In this document: positions 59,120 through 64,000 of the stretch, one piece after another
Numbering within the stretch: position 1 is the first letter of the stretch
Layout: every line of letters starts with the position of its first letter
Source: an uncultured Treponema sp.
GTDB taxonomy: Bacteria > Spirochaetota > Spirochaetia > Treponematales > Treponemataceae
Assembly: GCA_946615905.1 (NCBI GenBank)
Contig: CAMOIE010000016.1
Location: 1 to 64,000, forward strand
Length of the DNA: 64,000 nt
Reading direction: 5' to 3'
Translations under genes and position numbers: made by a program
Notes under the pieces: generated by a model
What the model was told of the DNA's origin: nothing
What the model saw: the letters and a program-made list of their open reading frames with translations, nothing else
The model's database searches: none

Positions 59120-60288
59120 AAAAAATCTCAAAAATATTGATTCTCTCAAGCCTTGTTTTGACTTTTTCCTTTGATTCTTTTTGTCAGACCTCTTCTTCTG
59201 ATAGCGGGATTGTGAAATTTCTGGCTGGAAACCTTTCGGATAAGACTTCCGCCGTCAAAGAAGGTCAGGGGGAAGAAGGACAAAAACTTGCTCTGATGGG
59301 AATAGATTTTTCCATAGAGAATTTCGACCTGTTAAAAAATAAGCGGGAGCTTTCAGCTTTGGCAGTAGCCTCATTGTACGCCTTGCCAAAAAAAGAAATA
59401 AAAAGCGATGAACTTTCTAAAAAAATCATTTTGATTTTCTCAAAATTTTCTGATGACACGGTGAAAATTGCCTCATTGGAGAAACTTGCCCTGGGCGAGG
59501 GAAAAGATTCCCAAAAAGAGATTGTAAGCCTCCTGAATGAATATCTTTCTTCGTCTGAGAACACAGATTCTCCGGTTACGGCTTCTGTTTTGAATGCCGC
59601 CGGAAAAACTGGCGATGAGGATACTTTCGGCTATGTTTATTCCGGCTGGAAGAATAACAAGTGGCCTTCTTTTAAGGTCGAGACTGAGAACGCCCTTGCA
59701 TCTCTTGCTAAAAGCCAGTTTAAAAAAGCTGCCGCCTCAATTTTTACGGCTTCCTACATTGAGAACCTGAATTTCCTGACGTTGATTCAAAAAAAATATG
59801 AAAATAATCAGGAATTTGTGTCAGAAGTTGCCGAAAACTCACTTTCAGCGGCAATAAATTCTACGGAAGATGTTACTGATTCAACTTCTCCTTCGATTTC
59901 TTTGCAGCTGAAAGCCCTTTCGATAATCACAGCATCAAAATGGACCCGCGCCCTGCCTTTGGTGAAAAAGTATTTTTCGCTTGCGAAAGAGGAATTCTCA
60001 AAGGGTATAATGACTGCCGAGCAGTTTGCCAGTGTAATTTCTGATTCGGCAACTTTTTCGTCAAAAGAAATTGCAGGAACTTTGTCAGAATATCTGGCCG
60101 AGATAAATTCTGCTGTTGAAAAGACTGCTTTTATCCCGGACGGACAGGTTCTGTCTGCCATCATCAATGGTTTGGGGGAACTGGGCGACAAGTCCGCGTT
60201 TGACAACCTTTTGTACGTTACTTACTTGAATTACCCGGAGGAAATAAAATCTTCCGCAAGGGCGGCCCTTTCAAAGCTTAAATGGTAA
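59116..60288 (+). CDS. Exported HEAT-repeat-like protein
   Basis: A 390-residue protein with a signal peptide (ending FDSFCQ near residue 24). The body is helical with HEAT-like repeats: SKKIILIFSKFSDDTVKIAS, SVLNAAGKTGDEDTFGYVYS, ALSIITASKWTRALPLVKKY. Likely a periplasmic scaffold. Translationally coupled to the PilZ gene (ATGA) and overlapping the ComEC gene by 7 bp, so the three act in one transcript. Confidence 0.8.
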   Translation: MKKISKILILSSLVLTFSFDSFCQTSSSDSGIVKFLAGNLSDKTSAVKEGQGEEGQKLALMGIDFSIENFDLLKNKRELSALAVASLYALPKKEIKSDELSKKIILIFSKFSDDTVKIASLEKLALGEGKDSQKEIVSLLNEYLSSSENTDSPVTASVLNAAGKTGDEDTFGYVYSGWKNNKWPSFKVETENALASLAKSQFKKAAASIFTASYIENLNFLTLIQKKYENNQEFVSEVAENSLSAAINSTEDVTDSTSPSISLQLKALSIITASKWTRALPLVKKYFSLAKEEFSKGIMTAEQFASVISDSATFSSKEIAGTLSEYLAEINSAVEKTAFIPDGQVLSAIINGLGELGDKSAFDNLLYVTYLNYPEEIKSSARAALSKLKW

Positions 60289-61541
60289 AAATACCGTCAG
60301 CCTGTAAAAATCCTCTTTTATGGGCAGCGTTGTCAGCTGCAATATTGTTCTATTGCGGCTTGATTCAGCTTCCTGAAAGACACTCTTTTTGCGCTCCTTT
60401 TTTCCAGGATGACATTTCATCTGTCAGCGGCGAGGCCTTTTCATCTCCAGTAAAATTCGGAAAAGACTACTATATTCTCTCTTTCAATGCGGACTTTGTT
60501 GAAAATCATCAGGGGGCAAGGGCTTCTGCATGCGGACGGCTAAAAGTCTGTCTGCCAAGAGAAATCGTTGAGGCCTTGTATCCGGGAAAACTTTACTGCC
60601 AAAAAGGCGGCGAAAATCCATTAATCGAAAAAGGCTTGAATTTTACGGCTCACGGGGATTTAAAAAAAGGAATTTTTTTTGCAAAAAGCATATCAAACTG
60701 CCGCTGGGAAGAAAAATCGATTTCTGGAAGGCTGAAAAAAATCCGGGCCTTGTGCCGTCTGCAATTCAAGCGGCTTATGTTTTCATGGGGGGCTGCAGGA
60801 GGCCTTCTGCTTGCCCTGCTTTCCGGTTCCCGAGAATATACGGATCCGTCTCTGGCGCAGAATTTTAAGCTTGCGGGACTCGCCCACATTTTGGCCCTTT
60901 CAGGAATGCACTTGTCATTGTTTTCCGCCCTCGCTTTGATTTTAGGGAAAAAAATAGCCACAAGAAATCTCGCTGACGGCATTCAGGTGATGGCGGTCTT
61001 CTTTTTTGTGGCTTTTGCAGGACTTTCTCCGTCGCTTTTGAGGGCATTGCTTTGTTCGATGATTATGTTCGCCTCGTCATTTTTGCGCCTAAAGAGGCCT
61101 AAAGAGCTTTCTGTTTTGTGCGCCGCATTTTTGATTCAGATGATGATTGCCCCTGACCAGCTTGTTGAGGCCTCCTTTTTGCTTTCCTATGGAGCTTTGG
61201 CCGGACTTTTGATTTTAGGCCCTGAGTTCAGGAAAATCTGGAGCGCAAGGCTTTTCCCGAAAATCTCAGATTCTCTTGCGGCTTCCGCCGGCGCCCAGCT
61301 TTTTACGGCTCCGATTTGCATCGGACTTTTTGGCCAAGTCATGCCGGTCGGAATTATATCCTCGCTTTTTGTCTCTCCTTTAGTCACGCTCTTTTTGACG
61401 CTAGGCCTTGCGGCGATTTTTCTTTCTCTTATAATGCCTTTTTTCGCCGGATTCTTCGGGGGCATTATACAAATTCTTTACAAAGTGATACAATTTTTCG
61501 TAGATATTTTCGCTCTTTTTCCGCCGCTGACTTTCAGCTGA
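60282..61541 (+). CDS. ComEC/Rec2-type competence membrane protein, short form
   Basis: A 419-residue membrane protein. The N-terminal OB-like external region (residues 25-150) is followed by the ComEC core helices with the signature GLAHILALSGMHLSLFSALA. The usual C-terminal metallo-beta-lactamase domain is absent; the protein stops after the membrane part. DNA uptake is the family role; whether this short form works is unknown. Confidence 0.87.
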   Translation: MVKIPSACKNPLLWAALSAAILFYCGLIQLPERHSFCAPFFQDDISSVSGEAFSSPVKFGKDYYILSFNADFVENHQGARASACGRLKVCLPREIVEALYPGKLYCQKGGENPLIEKGLNFTAHGDLKKGIFFAKSISNCRWEEKSISGRLKKIRALCRLQFKRLMFSWGAAGGLLLALLSGSREYTDPSLAQNFKLAGLAHILALSGMHLSLFSALALILGKKIATRNLADGIQVMAVFFFVAFAGLSPSLLRALLCSMIMFASSFLRLKRPKELSVLCAAFLIQMMIAPDQLVEASFLLSYGALAGLLILGPEFRKIWSARLFPKISDSLAASAGAQLFTAPICIGLFGQVMPVGIISSLFVSPLVTLFLTLGLAAIFLSLIMPFFAGFFGGIIQILYKVIQFFVDIFALFPPLTFS

Positions 61542-61571
61542 AAAAGCATTTTTAATTTGAGGAAAGAACAA

Positions 61572-62444
61572 ATGAATACTCCTGACTACAATTCACCTGT
61601 CGCATTGAAAAATTATATGGACGGACTAGGTTTTTCCATGCAGAAGAAATTCGGACAGAATTTTTTGGTGAACGGGGACGCCAGAAAAAAACTGATTGAT
61701 TTGCTCGATGTGGACGAAAAATCCTCTGTCTGGGAAGTCGGGCCTGGTTTAGGCTCCATGACCAGCGAGATTTTAAAACGCGGCTCTGCGCTTACGGCCT
61801 TTGAGATTGACCACGGTTTTGCCCGCACTTTGAAAGAAATTTTTGCTGACGAGATTTCAAGCGGAAAATTCAATCTTGTCGAGGGCGATGTCCTGAAAAC
61901 CTGGAAAAGTGAATATGAGAAATTCCCCCAGAGCCAGAGATTTTTTGGAAATCTCCCTTATAATATCGCGGCCACGATTGTCGCGGACACTATTTCCGAA
62001 GGAGTCCGCTTTGAAAAGGCCCTGGTCACGGTTCAAAAGGAAGTCGCCGAAAGAATGTGCGCCAAGGAAAATTCAGAGAATTATTCTTCTTTCTCTGTTT
62101 TATGCTCCTGGGCCTATGATTTGAAGCCTGTCTTGGATTTGGCCGGAGGAAATTTCTGGCCGGTTCCGAATGTAGCTTCCCGCGCGGTTTTGATGACTAA
62201 AAAATCTGATTTTCCTCGCTGCAAAAATCCAAAATTCTTTATGAAAATGCTCCGTTCACTTTTTGCCTCAAGACGGAAGACAATCCGCAATAATCTTCTC
62301 ACCTTTGCCAGCGGTGAAGTCATAGACTCCGCCATTTCGGCGGCAGGATTGGACGGAAAAAACAGGGCGGAGCAGCTTTCTGTTGAGAAGCTCCTTTTGT
62401 TGAGCGACTGCCTTGATTCTGCTATAATCTCAGAATCGAAGTAA
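61572..62444 (+). CDS. rsmA: 16S rRNA dimethyladenosine transferase
   Basis: A 290-residue enzyme (KsgA) that dimethylates two adenines near the 3' end of 16S rRNA. Motifs: KKFGQNFLVNGDARKKL, the SAM loop EVGPGLGSMTSEIL, and the catalytic GNLPYNIAATIV. Start at 61572 with GAGGAAAG upstream; the TTG at 61557 is rejected. Ends 6 bp before yggS-type gene. Confidence 0.94.
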   Translation: MNTPDYNSPVALKNYMDGLGFSMQKKFGQNFLVNGDARKKLIDLLDVDEKSSVWEVGPGLGSMTSEILKRGSALTAFEIDHGFARTLKEIFADEISSGKFNLVEGDVLKTWKSEYEKFPQSQRFFGNLPYNIAATIVADTISEGVRFEKALVTVQKEVAERMCAKENSENYSSFSVLCSWAYDLKPVLDLAGGNFWPVPNVASRAVLMTKKSDFPRCKNPKFFMKMLRSLFASRRKTIRNNLLTFASGEVIDSAISAAGLDGKNRAEQLSVEKLLLLSDCLDSAIISESK

Positions 62445-62450
62445 AACGAA

Positions 62451-63161
62451 ATGAATAAAATCGCAGAAAATCTTTCAAAAGTCAAAGAGTCGATTTTGCA
62501 GGCTGAAAAGGAAGCCGGAAGAAAAGAAGGCTCCGTAAAACTTTTGGCCGTCAGCAAATTTCATCCTGCGCAGAGCGTGATTGATGCCATCGAGGGCGGC
62601 CAGAATTTTTTCGGTGAGAACCGGGTTCAGGAGGCCGAGGCGAAATTCACAGAGCTGAATGAAAAAGGCTTTAGCCCGGAGCTTCATATAATCGGCTCCC
62701 TGCAAAGAAACAAGGTTAAAAAGGCTGTCTCAATCGCTTCCTGCATTGAGTCGGTCGACAGAATGGAGCTGCTGGACGAAATTGAAAAGCAGTGCGCCAA
62801 AATCGAAAAGTCTGTTTCCGTTTTTTTTGAGATTCACACGGGAGAGGAGTCGAAGTCCGGTTTTACAAGCGAGGATGACTTGACTCAAGTTCTTTCTGCT
62901 TTTTGTGAGGGAAAATATCCCCATATTACGGCGGACGGTTTTATGACTATGGCTCCCAACACAAAAGACGAGACCTTGGTCAGAAAGTCATTTTCCACTT
63001 TGCGAGAGCTTTCTCTAAAGATGAAAAGTCAATTTCTAGCTCTTCCTCTGCGGGAGCTTTCGATGGGAATGTCCGGCGACTATAAGATTGCGATAAGCGA
63101 AGGCTCTACAATCGTCAGAATAGGGACTGCCATCTTCGGGGAACGGAATTATTCTGCATGA
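62451..63161 (+). CDS. YggS/PROSC-family pyridoxal phosphate homeostasis protein
   Basis: A 236-residue PLP-binding barrel. VKLLAVSKFHPAQSV carries the cofactor lysine; FGENRVQEAEAKF and LSMGMSGDYKIAISEGSTIV are family signatures in adjoining pieces. It buffers PLP and amino acid balance. Stop overlaps the next ATG. Confidence 0.93.
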   Translation: MNKIAENLSKVKESILQAEKEAGRKEGSVKLLAVSKFHPAQSVIDAIEGGQNFFGENRVQEAEAKFTELNEKGFSPELHIIGSLQRNKVKKAVSIASCIESVDRMELLDEIEKQCAKIEKSVSVFFEIHTGEESKSGFTSEDDLTQVLSAFCEGKYPHITADGFMTMAPNTKDETLVRKSFSTLRELSLKMKSQFLALPLRELSMGMSGDYKIAISEGSTIVRIGTAIFGERNYSA

Positions 63162-63706
63162 GACAAAAAATCTGCTTTCTTTTGCTTTTGATTTTTCTCC
63201 TTCCGCGCTCTGTTTTTTCCGCTGACTCCGCGTCACAGTCGACTTCCGCTGAAAGTTCCTATGACGACATAAAATTTCCCCAGTGGGCGAAAGATTTGCG
63301 GCGGACAGAAATCATCACCTTCGGTTCCCTGCCTTTTGTCACAATGTGGACTACCATGTGCTATTCCATGTATGAGTACAACGAATTTCGCAACCCCCTG
63401 AATAAAAGCTCTGATGGATTTACGACTGATGACCAAAAAAAAGTCATGGCATTGTCTGCGGCCGCATGTGTCGGTTTGGGACTGACAGATTTGGCCATAA
63501 CGTTGATTTCCCGTTCAGCAAAGAGATATAAGGCAAGACGGGCAAAAAAGCATGAGATAATCACAATCGTGTCAAGGGAAGACGAAGAAAGAAAAATGTT
63601 AGAAGACCATAATAAATTTGATGAAAAGAACAAGAAACTTGAAAAAAATCCTCCAGACTTTCCAAGGGAATATTTTCAAGGAGGGGTAGAAAGTGCCCTT
63701 TTTTAG
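63158..63706 (+). CDS. Hypothetical exported membrane protein
   Basis: A 182-residue protein with a signal peptide (MRQKICFLLLLIFLLPRSVFS) and two hydrophobic segments (ITFGSLPFVTMWTTMCYSMY; ALSAAACVGLGLTDLAITLI), then a Lys/Glu-rich tail. ATGA overlap with the YggS gene and 14-bp overlap with the following synthase gene place it in the operon. No family recognised. Confidence 0.7.
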   Translation: MRQKICFLLLLIFLLPRSVFSADSASQSTSAESSYDDIKFPQWAKDLRRTEIITFGSLPFVTMWTTMCYSMYEYNEFRNPLNKSSDGFTTDDQKKVMALSAAACVGLGLTDLAITLISRSAKRYKARRAKKHEIITIVSREDEERKMLEDHNKFDEKNKKLEKNPPDFPREYFQGGVESALF

Positions 63707-64000
63707 AGCGAGTGTTCCAGATGACTTTGAGGGAAAAATCCGCCTTGACTCTTTTGTAGCTTCCTGCCCGGAGAAACTCTGCGGAACAAAAATGAACCGG
63801 TCAAAGCTAAAGGCGGGTGTAAACCAGATTTCCTTAAATGGAAAACTGGCCAAACTTTCTACAAAAGTCTCTGCCGGTGACAAAATCGAAATCGAATGGG
63901 AAGACAATATTCCTGACGACATAGAACCTGAAGACCTTCCGCTTGATATAATTTACGAAGATGAGAATGTCACCCTTGTGAATAAAGCCCAGGGAATGGT
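63693..64000 (+). CDS. S4-domain RluA/RluD-type pseudouridine synthase (truncated by window edge)
   Basis: A frame opening with GTG at 63693, GGAGG 9 nt upstream, overlaps the end of the previous gene and runs off the window. The first 102 residues show an S4 RNA-binding domain (MNRSKLKAGVNQISLNGKLA) and the start of the catalytic domain (LDIIYEDENVTLVNKAQGMV), where RluA/RluD enzymes read ED-x-xx-VVNKP-x-GM. It is a second RluA-family enzyme in this window, unlike the S4-less one at 33578-34276. Confidence 0.88.
   Translation, partial: MPFFRASVPDDFEGKIRLDSFVASCPEKLCGTKMNRSKLKAGVNQISLNGKLAKLSTKVSAGDKIEIEWEDNIPDDIEPEDLPLDIIYEDENVTLVNKAQGM

Overview
The window looks like chromosomal DNA of a spirochaete, most likely a gut- or rumen-type Treponema. 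Reasons: the motility gene order flgB-flgC-fliE-fliF-fliG-fliH-fliI-fliJ, a one-piece tmRNA whose ends resemble those of treponemal tmRNAs, methyl-accepting chemotaxis proteins, a FemX-like peptidoglycan branching enzyme, and many exported TPR, HEAT and NHL proteins. Nearly every interval is coding; no prophage, CRISPR array or transposase gene is visible. Species cannot be fixed from the sequence.

Layout. 1-367: the 3' end of a tRNA (probably tRNA-Gly) followed by short non-coding repeats. 368-9809: a dCache chemoreceptor, an exported alpha/beta hydrolase, argH, a class III adenylate cyclase, a polar amino acid ABC transporter (three genes) and a lipoprotein. 9838-20610: flagellar region, made of a stand-alone second fliE, the tmRNA on the opposite strand, the flgB-to-fliJ operon with an extra 125-residue gene between fliF and fliG, and a second chemoreceptor. 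20609-24689: anaerobic ribonucleotide reductase operon on the minus strand (nrdR, nrdD, a glycyl-radical/thioredoxin gene, nrdG). 24914-28721: biotin ECF transporter bioY-bioM-bioN behind a BirA-like operator, then lnt. 28785-36783: a divergent galactokinase-like gene, surE, TPR, NHL/VWA, transglutaminase-like and nagZ-like genes. 36865-40606: tryptophan genes trpCF, trpB, trpA with two near-identical promoter/operator units. 40724-47723: zinc island holding an ArsR-type sensor with a P1B ATPase exporter, then a Fur-family (Zur-like) regulator with ZnuA, ZnuC, ZnuB and two unusual cysteine-containing accessory proteins. 47901-57820: metG, a DUF2798 protein, femX-like, RNase Z, a Gld-type ABC-2 system and a CPBP protease. 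57884-64000: PilZ protein, HEAT protein, a short ComEC, rsmA/ksgA, a YggS protein, a hypothetical protein and the start of an S4/RluA pseudouridine synthase.

Most striking observations. (1) A small protein between fliF and fliG looks like a FliG N-terminal domain carrying a FliF-type C-terminal tail, so it could sit between the MS ring and the switch. (2) The glycyl-radical segment of class III ribonucleotide reductase is not in NrdD but on a separate protein fused to a thioredoxin-like domain. (3) A repeat of about 120 bp lies just downstream of both the tRNA and the tmRNA, and in both cases it ends with an exact 18-19 nt copy of that RNA gene's 3' end. (4) A dispersed intergenic repeat appears to have been inserted in frame into an ABC ATPase. 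(5) Several genes have their -10 box only about 7-11 nt before the ATG and no Shine-Dalgarno, which suggests leaderless mRNAs. All rest on reading the sequence; no database search was possible.
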